Assembly (NCBI GenBank): GCA_020720945.1
Contig: DYNR01000082.1
Span: forward strand, 1 to 8,903
Direction: 5' to 3'
Length of the DNA: 8,903 nt
From: Chthoniobacter flavus
Lineage (GTDB): Bacteria; Verrucomicrobiota; Verrucomicrobiia; Chthoniobacterales; DYNR01
A program made the translations under genes and the position numbers. Positions 1 through 6,518 of the stretch are shown piece by piece. Position 1 is the first letter of the stretch; each line of letters starts with the position of its first letter. The notes beneath the pieces were generated by a model. It saw only the letters and a program-made list of their open reading frames with translations, was not told where the DNA came from and did no database searches.

Positions 1-40
1 TCCCTATGGTATCGAAACGCTCCGTTGGAGCTGGAAATTG

Positions 41-70
41 TGGGAAATGGGGTCATGGGAAATGGGGTCA
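41..70. repeat. Exact 15-bp tandem repeat, two copies
   Basis: The unit TGGGAAATGGGGTCA occurs at 41-55 and again at 56-70 with no spacer and no mismatch, followed by three more G. It lies in the non-coding stretch downstream of the hemW-like gene. Read on the minus strand the unit is TGACCCCATTTCCCA. Short G-rich units of this kind remind me of repeats scattered around IS200-like or REP-associated transposases, but no transposase is visible here, so the origin is inference. Confidence 0.85.
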
Positions 71-145
71 GGGTGGTAATTGTGACTACAAGTGCTATTT
101 CTTAAAATCCATCGTTTCAAGTCCCATTTCAAACATGACGGGACA

Positions 146-1237
146 CTAGAACTCCATGACTTCTTCGGCGATGGAATCGGCGACTAGCAACCCTCTCTCG
201 CTCAAGGAATAGCGTTCGCCTTTGCCAACAATCAATCCGGCGGCCAACAGGCGCTCCGCTGTTTCTGTGTTCACCCACCCCCGCTCCACCCCAATATCCA
301 TCCGCAAGCCAAACGCCACCCGCTCGTTCTTTCGGATTTTCCCTCCAACCGCTTCTTCGAAATCTGTCAACGCTTCCCCATCTTGACTTTTTTCTATGTA
401 GGATTGCGTGTTTTCTGCGTTTCGCCACCGCCGCTCTCCCACCGTCGAAAATGCACCCGGCCCCAATCCAATGAAATCTTTGCCTTCCCAATATGCCAAA
501 TTGTGAACGCATTCCCTGCCAGCCAACGAAAAATTAGAAATTTCGTAGCCCCGATACCCCGCCGCAGCTAACGCTTCTCTCGTCATTACAAACAAATCCG
601 CATCCAAAACCTCGTCGGGAGTCCATTCCCCACCCAGCATCCTCCGAAAAAATTCCGTGTCTTCTTCGTAGGTCAAACAATACGCGGAGATATGCTCGGG
701 ACGAAACCCGAGGCTCTTACTCAAACTTTCCTTCCAACTCTCCTTCGTCTGCCCAGGAACCGAATAAATCAAATCCACATTGATGTTATCAAACCCTGCC
801 TCACGCAAAACGGCGATGCTTTTTTCAGCTTGTTCAACCGTGTGAACTCTCCCTAGCACCTTCAATTCCCTCGGGTTCCACGACTGAACGCCTATACTAA
901 TTCGATTCACGCCATATTCACGAAGTATTTTCGCTTTCTCTTTTGTGACCGTAGCCGGATTCATTTCAAACGACCACTCGCCCACCTCCGAACAGTCCAG
1001 CGTTTCCCGCAATCCTTGCAGCAAAAAAGCAAGTTGATTTACGGACAAAGCGGAAGGGGTGCCGCCACCAAAAAAAATAGTTTTTGGTCGAAGTTGCCAA
1101 CTCCGCTCCCTCGCCTCCCGCAATAGCGCATCGACGAAAGGCTTCGCCTTTTTTGCGTTTGCCGTTTCTTTGTAAAAACTGCAATAGGGGCAAATTTTTA
1201 AGCAAAACGGGATGTGAATGTATAAATGCTCAACCAT
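146..1237 (-). CDS. hemW: HemW-like radical SAM protein (coproporphyrinogen oxidase-like, probable heme chaperone)
   Basis: A 363-residue radical SAM protein of the HemN/HemW family. HemW proteins bind a [4Fe-4S] cluster and S-adenosylmethionine in the cytoplasm and act in heme delivery to respiratory proteins rather than as true coproporphyrinogen dehydrogenases. Numbered from the start at 1237, the cluster motif CLKICPYC (CX3CX2C) lies at residues 12-19, followed by SF; HemN would have a further Cys just after. Further family blocks in order are FFGGGTP, FEMNPAT, RISIGVQSW with LGRVH, NVDLIYSVPGQT, HISAYCLTYEEDT, YEISNFS, CVHNLAYW and GLGPGAFS. A winged-helix-like tail ends at VMEF. The frame stays open to an ATG at 1327 with GGAG eight bases upstream, but that adds 30 residues unlike the family, overlaps the preceding gene by 41 bases and would run through a terminator-like hairpin. 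I therefore prefer 1237, where the cluster motif sits near the N-terminus as usual. The family is certain; chaperone function is by similarity. Confidence 0.9.
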   Translation of the reverse strand: MVEHLYIHIPFCLKICPYCSFYKETANAKKAKPFVDALLREARERSWQLRPKTIFFGGGTPSALSVNQLAFLLQGLRETLDCSEVGEWSFEMNPATVTKEKAKILREYGVNRISIGVQSWNPRELKVLGRVHTVEQAEKSIAVLREAGFDNINVDLIYSVPGQTKESWKESLSKSLGFRPEHISAYCLTYEEDTEFFRRMLGGEWTPDEVLDADLFVMTREALAAAGYRGYEISNFSLAGRECVHNLAYWEGKDFIGLGPGAFSTVGERRWRNAENTQSYIEKSQDGEALTDFEEAVGGKIRKNERVAFGLRMDIGVERGWVNTETAERLLAAGLIVGKGERYSLSERGLLVADSIAEEVMEF

Positions 1238-1270
1238 GGAGCAAAAGGAGCAAAAACCAATCCCGCTAGA

Positions 1271-1298
1271 CAAAAAGCGACGGGCATCAATTGCCCGT
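1271..1298 (-). terminator. Terminator-like hairpin before the hemW-like gene
   Basis: On the minus strand the stem ACGGGCA / TGCCCGT (1298-1292 and 1286-1280) is a perfect 7-bp pairing with a five-base loop, followed after CGC by five T (1276-1272). The loop carries the TGA stop (1289-1287) of the preceding gene. A GC-rich stem followed by a T tract is the form of an intrinsic terminator, although the tract is short and three bases from the stem. It could end or attenuate the upstream transcript before hemW, or simply be a processing or stabilising hairpin. Confidence 0.5.
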
Positions 1299-2438
1299 TT
1301 CTTGTCCTCCTGAGTATGCGGGCGCATCCTTTCCGCTCCCCGAATCGGTGATTTCTTCCGTTGCGGTATTCCCCATCAGCCATTGACGGGCTATTTTGAC
1401 CCATTTTTCAAAGGACGGGTGCTCGATGTTCGCATTGAGAATTTTCATTGCCTCTGCCGCTGCTGCAACGGGTTGTCCGATTTTTGCTTGGTCCGCCGCT
1501 TTTCTCATGTAGAGTTCCGGCAATTTTCTCGTCCGAAAAGTTTCGAGAGCGTGCGCTTTTTTTGTATTTGCAAGCTTCGCTTCCTCCATCTGGATTTGCC
1601 AATCCCATGTCTCCAAAATTTTCGGGTCTTTCTTTTCGCGATAAACTGCACGGATATTTTGTTCAAAAATTCCCTCCGCATTTCCAGGGCTCAATTCCCA
1701 CCCTTGCAGACCGGACAGGAAGGGAGCCAATTTCCACGCTTTGGCAAAAAGGCTATTGGCAACAGAGTCTTTGAGGATTTGGGATGCTTGATTGGTCGGT
1801 TTCCCCCCTGATTTTTGTCCGCCTTGTTTCTTTGCGCCCGGTTGTTGGACGGCTTGCATTTGCTGGGCGAGTTCTGCCGCTTTGGTGCTTTCCGCTTCCC
1901 ATGCAGCTAGCTCCTTCAGATAAGCGATGGAAGGCGCAACAAAATCTGCGGGTTGTTTGGATGCCGAGCGTTTGAGTGTCAATGCCAAATATTGCAAGTG
2001 CAACTGGACGGCACCGCGAAATTCCTTGCTGGTAAAAAGCTCGGAATTTTTGTCTTTCCATGCTTGGAGGTCTTGGGCTTGGGTAACCTTTCCCGCCAAT
2101 TCCACATCGCGGTAAGCATCCGTGTAGGCTTGGATCGCCGCTTGCTGGTTCGCTCCCGCCTGTTCAACCATCGTGGTCACAGACTTGAGGCCTGTCGTTT
2201 TTTTCTGCGACCGATCCTTTGCCAATTTATCAAGCTGTTCGAGCATTTTTGCTGCGGGGGTGCCTGCTGCGGGTTGCGTTCCTTCCGTGGCAGGGGTGCT
2301 AGCGGGGGTCGCTGAAGGCAGGGCTTGCGCAAAGGGGTTGTCCTCTACCGCATTCCCAGAAACGGGGGTTGCAACAACAAACAGTGCCGCCAAAAATCCG
2401 GCGGCAGTCCTGCGGGAGATAGAATTTTGGGTTTTCAT
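1287..2438 (-). CDS. Exported protein of unknown function (383 aa)
   Basis: I do not recognise this family. The chosen ATG at 2438 gives a signal peptide: a basic N-terminus with twin arginines (SRRTAAGFL, residues 8-16), a hydrophobic stretch at about 13-25, and a likely cleavage after SGNA (residue 30). The Arg-Arg pair gives a weak Tat resemblance, but Sec export is equally possible. The mature part has a Pro/Ala/Thr-rich linker (about 39-63), a helical region rich in Gln, Ala and Lys (about 64-195), a Gln/Gly/Lys-rich low-complexity linker (about 196-218), a second helical region (about 219-356) and a polar, disordered-looking tail. Tandem-helix content suggests a TPR-like or coiled scaffold, but no repeat unit is clear. 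The frame is open to 2942; those extra 168 residues overlap the creatininase-like gene and would hide the signal peptide. The gene starts 22 bases after that gene stops. Envelope or periplasmic location is inferred from the signal peptide only. Confidence 0.8.
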   Translation of the reverse strand: MKTQNSISRRTAAGFLAALFVVATPVSGNAVEDNPFAQALPSATPASTPATEGTQPAAGTPAAKMLEQLDKLAKDRSQKKTTGLKSVTTMVEQAGANQQAAIQAYTDAYRDVELAGKVTQAQDLQAWKDKNSELFTSKEFRGAVQLHLQYLALTLKRSASKQPADFVAPSIAYLKELAAWEAESTKAAELAQQMQAVQQPGAKKQGGQKSGGKPTNQASQILKDSVANSLFAKAWKLAPFLSGLQGWELSPGNAEGIFEQNIRAVYREKKDPKILETWDWQIQMEEAKLANTKKAHALETFRTRKLPELYMRKAADQAKIGQPVAAAAEAMKILNANIEHPSFEKWVKIARQWLMGNTATEEITDSGSGKDAPAYSGGQETGN

Positions 2439-2460
2439 TGGGTAAAAAAATAAGAAAAAT

Positions 2461-3282
2461 TTATTCAGAGCTGAGGCAAGTCTGGATTTTTTTGCGCGCA
2501 TCGGCGAGAACCGCTTCCCGCCACGAATCCGCCAACTCTTGGGGCGCATTTTTCGGGTGAAATTTTTCTGGAATTTCAGGGGCATTGTGCAAAATTCCCG
2601 CTTCAGAAACCAGCAAGTCGCCTGCGGGCAATTCGGAAAAATCAACCAATTCGGGACAAAACGCCATAAACTGGATGGTTTCTGCCAATCCGGCATGACC
2701 CCCAACGCCCATATAATTTGCATACTGCTCGGGAACCGGAAATTTTCCCATCCAACTCGTATGCAATAATTGAACCGCAAAACCGTCTCCAGAAAACCCT
2801 TTTGCCACCTCTTCAATCGTTGCTTTTTGGGTTCCTCCGCCGTGGTGGTTAACGACAAAAACCCTGCGGAACCCCGCTTTTTTGAGAAAAGAAACTCTAG
2901 CGGAAAGCAACGCACGGAGTTCTTCTTCTCCCGCGTATTCACTTTCCAAAGGCAACTGCGGGAAGTTCATCCCAAAAATCTCGCCTTCTGACGGCAATCC
3001 AGACATCGCACGAAAACCCGCATCCCGCTCTTGGTCTAACCCGACGGAAATCGTGCGAAAATACATCCCGTCAAATTCCTCCGCCAAAATGCGGGCAACT
3101 TCCTCCGCAATGATCCCGTCCACGCCGAGAGGCAAATGGTAGCTATGCCACTCAATGCAGGGGGAAAGCGGCACGAAAGCGATTCCGCTATCTTGAGCAA
3201 GCCCCAAAACTTGCCTAGGCCGCAAACGCTCCGCTAACCGAACTTTTTGGTCGCTCAAAACAAGAAAATGGAAGCTCCCCAC
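2461..3282 (-). CDS. Creatininase-family metallohydrolase (creatinine amidohydrolase-like)
   Basis: This 273-residue protein has the family's metal-site blocks. The first is E44-W-H46 with H49, LPLG and D55; the Glu-to-Asp spacing of 11 matches E34 and D45 of Pseudomonas creatininase. The second is NHHGGG (145-150), matching the common NGHGGN block with H147 as the expected ligand. The third is GGHAGLAET (194-202), matching the HAG-ET block that supplies a Glu in many members. The family includes creatininase and other amide-cleaving hydrolases, some in cofactor or riboflavin-related pathways. The Trp after the first Glu, where Gln is usual, and the odd NHH block suggest it is not a classical creatininase; the substrate is unknown. 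The start is GTG at 3282, preceded by AGAGG only three bases away. A later TTG at 3258 is possible, since the first conserved segment begins near residue 36. The start lies inside a stem-loop (3277-3309). It is 60 bases downstream of the acyl carrier gene. Confidence 0.85.
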   Translation of the reverse strand: MGSFHFLVLSDQKVRLAERLRPRQVLGLAQDSGIAFVPLSPCIEWHSYHLPLGVDGIIAEEVARILAEEFDGMYFRTISVGLDQERDAGFRAMSGLPSEGEIFGMNFPQLPLESEYAGEEELRALLSARVSFLKKAGFRRVFVVNHHGGGTQKATIEEVAKGFSGDGFAVQLLHTSWMGKFPVPEQYANYMGVGGHAGLAETIQFMAFCPELVDFSELPAGDLLVSEAGILHNAPEIPEKFHPKNAPQELADSWREAVLADARKKIQTCLSSE

Positions 3283-3309
3283 CGTCCTCTTTTTCCAAGA
3301 ACGGCGGGG
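3277..3309 (-). promoter_or_regulatory. Stem-loop over the creatininase-like start codon
   Basis: On the minus strand CCCCGCCGT (3309-3301) pairs with ACGGTGGGG (3285-3277) in a 9-bp stem with one G-U wobble and a 15-base loop. The GTG start (3282-3280) lies in the 3' arm and the only purine-rich ribosome-binding candidate, AGAGG, lies in the loop. An alternative pairing AAGAAC / GTTCTT (3326-3321 with 3302-3297) shares bases with the stem. This could limit translation initiation. On the plus strand the same stem is followed by seven T (3313-3319), so it also has terminator form for rightward transcription, although no plus-strand gene feeds it. A role is inferred from position only. Confidence 0.35.
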
Positions 3310-3342
3310 AAATTTTTTTAGTTCTTCAAAAAGACAGAAAAC

Positions 3343-3576
3343 TCAAAGACAGGCGTCAATGAGTTCCGCTGCTTTCGCCACGCTCTTGGCAGCCAATGCG
3401 TCTTCTTCTTCCATTTCGATCTCGAATTCCTCTTCAAAACCGGCGACCAGTTCGACCGTTTGGACGGACTTTGCTCCCAAATCTTCAATGAAACGGGCGT
3501 CGTCTTTGATGCTTGCTGCATCTAATCCCAAAAGCTCCGCTGTTACTTTTTTTACTCTTTCAATTGTCGTTGCCAT
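3343..3576 (-). CDS. acpP: Acyl carrier protein with a Lys-Ser-Val attachment motif
   Basis: A 77-residue acidic four-helix acyl carrier protein. It carries acyl chains on a phosphopantetheine arm for fatty acid or related synthesis in the cytoplasm. The fold signature is clear: IERVKKVTAELLGL in helix I, FIEDLGAKS before the attachment site, then VELVAGFEEEFEIEM in helix II and the following loop, and a last helix rich in Ala and Lys. Serine 37 is the predicted phosphopantetheine site. The usual Asp-Ser-Leu at this point reads Lys36-Ser37-Val38, replacing the acidic residue just before the serine that normally helps docking with the holo-ACP synthase. I have an unverified impression that similar variants occur in Verrucomicrobiota. 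The gene is 57 bases downstream of ackA and is not beside fabD, fabG or fabF, the usual acpP neighbours, so it may be an accessory carrier. The gene symbol reflects the family, not a proven housekeeping role. Confidence 0.9.
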   Translation of the reverse strand: MATTIERVKKVTAELLGLDAASIKDDARFIEDLGAKSVQTVELVAGFEEEFEIEMEEEDALAAKSVAKAAELIDACL

Positions 3577-3633
3577 ATCGTTGTATTTGTATTGGTTAGT
3601 AGTGAATGGAAAAATGCTGGTGTCGGTTCCTGT

Positions 3634-4833
3634 TCAGGCCTCTTTGCTGACGAGTTTGTAAGTATCCCGCGCAATCGCCACTTCTTCATCGGTAGGAACG
3701 ACCAAGATTTTAATGGGGGAACTTTCTTTACTAATCGCTCCTCCGCATCCGACCATCGCTTGATTTTTCTCGGCATCGAACTGAAGCCCGATTTGGTCTA
3801 AACCCGAAAGAATCCGCTCGCGCATCGCTGTGGAGTTTTCGCCAATGCCCCCAGTTAGAACCACCGCATGGCATCCGTTTAAGACGGCGAGGTAGCTTCC
3901 GATGTATTTTTTTACCCGATACGCAAAAATATCGAGTGCCAAATCCGCTTTTTTATTGCCTCCATCGGCCTGCTCGCAAAGCGTCCGGATGTCATTGGAA
4001 ATCTCGCTGAGCCCCAAAACCCCAGATTTTCTGTTCATCATGGCATCCAAATCATCGACGGAAAAGCCTTTTCGCGCCAAGTAAAAAATGATGGCGGGAT
4101 CGATGTCGCCGCTCCGAGTTCCCATGACCAGACCTTCCAGAGGCGTCAGTCCCATGCTCGTATCAACGCTGTGCCCGCCCTTGATGGCAGCCATCGAACA
4201 CCCATTCCCCAAGTGGCAAGTGATCAAATCGGCTTTTTCTGGTGCGACCCCGAGCATTTCCGCTGCTTGTTTTGCAACATAGCGGTGGGAAGTGCCGTGG
4301 AAACCGTATCTGCGAACCCGGTATTTTTCGTAAATTTCGTGGGGTAAAGCATACAAAAACGCTTTTTCGGGAAGCGTTTGGTGGAATGCGGTATCAAAAC
4401 ACGCGACCTGGGGCAAGCCGGGGGAAAGTTCCATCGCCGCACGGATGCCCGTCAAATTGGGAGGATTGTGCAAAGGCGCCAAATCGTTGCAAGCACGAAT
4501 GCCCTCAAGCACGCCTTCGTCAATCAAAACGCTGTCGGAATAACGCTCTGCCCCGTGAACCACACGATGCCCGCAAGCATCGATCTCGGAAACATCGCGG
4601 ATCGCCCCTTTTTCGGGATCCGTCAACATCCGCCGAATCACCGCCAAACCCGCACTGTGGTCAGAAATGGGTTCTTCGATTACAATTTCTCCTGCCGCCG
4701 ACTTTTGCTTGGATTTCGATTCGCTCTCGCCAACTTTTTCTACGGAACCGGAGGCAAGGACTTTGCCCTCCGGCATCGCAAAGAATTTATATTTGATCGA
4801 AGAACTCCCGCAATTGATTACCAATACATTCAT
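3634..4833 (-). CDS. ackA: Acetate kinase
   Basis: A full-length 399-residue acetate kinase of the ASKHA fold, converting acetyl phosphate and ADP to acetate and ATP, reversibly, in the cytoplasm. The N-terminus NVLVINCGSSSIKY holds the first phosphate-binding loop. Residues matching the Methanosarcina active site are all present with a one-residue offset: R90 (GHRVVHG), H122, D147 (FDTAFH), H179 (YGFHGTSH), H207 (CHLGNGCS), R240 (GTRSGDIDP) and E384 (TDEEVAIA, where the numbering coincides). The adenosine-binding block LTGGIGENS is at 327-334. The segment at about 36-50 is rich in Ser and Lys and probably an exposed loop. The ATG at 4833 lies eight bases after the pta stop, with only an A/T-rich leader and no Shine-Dalgarno sequence, so translation is probably coupled to pta. 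Together with Pta it makes the acetate overflow or acetate activation pathway. Confidence 0.98.
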   Translation of the reverse strand: MNVLVINCGSSSIKYKFFAMPEGKVLASGSVEKVGESESKSKQKSAAGEIVIEEPISDHSAGLAVIRRMLTDPEKGAIRDVSEIDACGHRVVHGAERYSDSVLIDEGVLEGIRACNDLAPLHNPPNLTGIRAAMELSPGLPQVACFDTAFHQTLPEKAFLYALPHEIYEKYRVRRYGFHGTSHRYVAKQAAEMLGVAPEKADLITCHLGNGCSMAAIKGGHSVDTSMGLTPLEGLVMGTRSGDIDPAIIFYLARKGFSVDDLDAMMNRKSGVLGLSEISNDIRTLCEQADGGNKKADLALDIFAYRVKKYIGSYLAVLNGCHAVVLTGGIGENSTAMRERILSGLDQIGLQFDAEKNQAMVGCGGAISKESSPIKILVVPTDEEVAIARDTYKLVSKEA

Positions 4834-4841
4834 ATAAAAAA

Positions 4842-5819
4842 TTAGTTTGCCTGCAATGCCGTGACAGCAGCGACCGCGACCACATCGGCGACCGTCGCCC
4901 CCCGCGACATATCGTTCACGGGTTTCTTAAATCCTTGCATGATCGGTCCGATGGCCTGCGCTCCTCCGAGATATTGCGTCAGCTTGTAACCGATGTTTCC
5001 CGAATCCAAATCGGGGAAGACCAAAACATTTGCCGCGCCTTTGACGGGGCTTTCCGGTGCTTTTTTTTCTGCCACCCTCGGCGAAATCGCTGCATCAAGC
5101 TGCAATTCGCCGTCCAAGCAAAGCTCGGGAGCCATTTCCCGCGCAATCCGCACGGCTTCCACAACCTTGTCCACATCGGGATGCGCGGCAGAGCCCTTGG
5201 TTGACAACGACAAAAACGCTACCACCGGTTCGGCACCAAGCAACTTCTTGGCATTCGCCGCCGCAACGACTCCGATTTCTGCCAACTCTTGTGCCGTCGG
5301 TTGGATGTTCACCCCGCAATCCGCAAAAACAAACACCCGCCCATCGGCTTCGGGCATCACCATCAGGAAAAAGCTAGACGGGGCAGAAATCCCCTCCGCC
5401 AATTCAACGGTGACACTTGCCGCTTGGATTACCGAAGAAGTCGCGCTGGCAACCCCTGCTACCATGCCATCGGCGTGCCCCATGCGAACCAGCATCCCCC
5501 CGAACGCCAGCGGTTTGCTCACCAACTTTTTCGCGATGCCTTCTTTGACCCCGCGCGATGCCGCATACTCCGCCGCCATCCCTGGCAAAAGCTCGCTCTC
5601 CTTCGGGTCAATCACGCAAACCCCTTCCAAGGTTTTTCCTTCCCGAGAAACAATCGCTTCGATTTCCTCGCGTTTCCCCAAAACAATCGGCTTAACAAAC
5701 CCCAACGCAGCAATCTCGCACGCCGCCAACGGAATCCTCTCGTCTGCGCCTTCGGGAAATACCAAGGTTTTCGGCGTTCTCCCCGCCACTTCTATCAGTT
5801 TTTTAACTACGGAATTCAT
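4842..5819 (-). CDS. pta: Phosphate acetyltransferase (short form)
   Basis: A 325-residue phosphotransacetylase of the single-domain class, interconverting acetyl-CoA plus phosphate with acetyl phosphate plus CoA. It lacks the long N-terminal DRTGG-type extension of enteric Pta. Visible family blocks are LVFPEGADERI (19-29), GMVAGVASATSSVIQAA (118-134), ADCGVNIQPTA (167-176), FLSLSTKGSA (202-211) and the C-terminal NVLVFPDLDSGNIGYKL and NDMSRGATVADV segments. S305, R306 and D312 match the catalytic Ser, Arg and Asp known from Methanosarcina Pta. The frame is open upstream to 5954, but the 45 extra residues overlap the preceding acyltransferase and are unlike any Pta. The ATG at 5819, where family similarity begins, is therefore the start. 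It follows the preceding stop by 25 bases in an A-rich leader without a Shine-Dalgarno sequence. Adjacency to ackA fixes the role. Confidence 0.98.
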   Translation of the reverse strand: MNSVVKKLIEVAGRTPKTLVFPEGADERIPLAACEIAALGFVKPIVLGKREEIEAIVSREGKTLEGVCVIDPKESELLPGMAAEYAASRGVKEGIAKKLVSKPLAFGGMLVRMGHADGMVAGVASATSSVIQAASVTVELAEGISAPSSFFLMVMPEADGRVFVFADCGVNIQPTAQELAEIGVVAAANAKKLLGAEPVVAFLSLSTKGSAAHPDVDKVVEAVRIAREMAPELCLDGELQLDAAISPRVAEKKAPESPVKGAANVLVFPDLDSGNIGYKLTQYLGGAQAIGPIMQGFKKPVNDMSRGATVADVVAVAAVTALQAN

Positions 5820-5844
5820 GGATTTTTTGTTTTTTTCTAAACGG

Positions 5845-6513
5845 TCAGGGATCCAACGGGCTACCGTCTTCTTTGCGAAAAGAACCGATGACCGAAGCGG
5901 GATTGCCTGCCGCCAAGGAATACGGAGGAACATCTTTGAACACCACGGAACCACCTGCGACAGTCGAATACTTTCCGATGGTCACGCCGGGCATGATGAT
6001 CGCATAAGCCCCGATCCAACAACCCTCGCAAATCGTCACCGACCCTATCTCCAAATTATCTGGCGTGGCTGGTTTCGTCAAATCAATGGGCACGCCGTCG
6101 CAGTCCATAACGACCGCCCCCGGCCCAAACAGCACCCCTTTTTCTACCCGGATGCTCTTGTAAGAAACAAACGCAGCTTCGCTCAGCGTCACCGATGCGT
6201 CGATTTCGATTTTGCCGCACTCGTCTTCGCCTTTCCCCCAACGAACCAAAGTCAAATACGCTGCATCCGCGTGAAAGGGCGATTGACCCGACGCAAGCAA
6301 GCCCGCTCCAGGAGTGATGCGTCCACGAAAATCATCGATGCAAATCGCATCCCCGTTCCCTTTGGTCAAATCGCGGTATTGGATTACGGGCATCCCCGTA
6401 GAAAAGGATTTCTCATGCAACACCACGCCCATTTCGCGCATCCGCGCCAGTGCCGCCATACTCCGTTCATGCAAAACTTCCGGCGCGATGGCCGTAGGAC
6501 TAAACGATGCCAT
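5845..6513 (-). CDS. Left-handed beta-helix acyltransferase homologue lacking the catalytic histidine
   Basis: A 222-residue relative of maltose/galactoside O-acetyltransferases (NodL/Maa/LacA type). Hexapeptide turns run from about residue 100 to 195, including GSVTICEGCWIGAYAIIMPG and GVTIGKYSTVAGGSV, and the family ending VPPYSLAAGNPA is at 195-206. It aligns almost without gaps to the gene just upstream (shared RWGKG/RWGEG, MDCDG, WIG and AGNPA blocks), so the two are tandem paralogues. Where that protein has GHPAD, containing the expected catalytic His, this one has GVPID, with Val141 encoded by GTG. There is no histidine after residue 81. It may be a non-catalytic partner, perhaps in a mixed trimer, or use another mechanism. 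The start at 6513 is well supported: AAGGAGG lies ten bases upstream, inside the last codons of the preceding gene. The longer frame to 6684 only duplicates that gene's reading in another frame. Confidence 0.9.
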   Translation of the reverse strand: MASFSPTAIAPEVLHERSMAALARMREMGVVLHEKSFSTGMPVIQYRDLTKGNGDAICIDDFRGRITPGAGLLASGQSPFHADAAYLTLVRWGKGEDECGKIEIDASVTLSEAAFVSYKSIRVEKGVLFGPGAVVMDCDGVPIDLTKPATPDNLEIGSVTICEGCWIGAYAIIMPGVTIGKYSTVAGGSVVFKDVPPYSLAAGNPASVIGSFRKEDGSPLDP

Positions 6514-6518
6514 ACCCT

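Noticed and set aside
121..144. Inverted repeat GTCCC / GGGAC just after the hemW-like stop
   Set aside because: The stem is only 5 bp with a 14-base loop and no T tract follows on the minus strand, so a terminator call is not supported.
1238..1327. 30-residue N-terminal extension of the HemW-like protein, with GGAG eight bases upstream of ATG 1327
   Set aside because: It overlaps the preceding gene, crosses a terminator-like hairpin and is unlike family N-termini. It is not excluded, because GGAG is one of the better ribosome-binding candidates in the window.
2439..2942. N-terminal extension of the exported protein to 2942
   Set aside because: It overlaps the creatininase-like gene in another frame, and the internal Met at 2438 begins a clean signal peptide.
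5820..5954. 45-residue N-terminal extension of Pta
   Set aside because: It overlaps the end of the preceding acyltransferase, and Pta similarity begins at the Met encoded at 5819.
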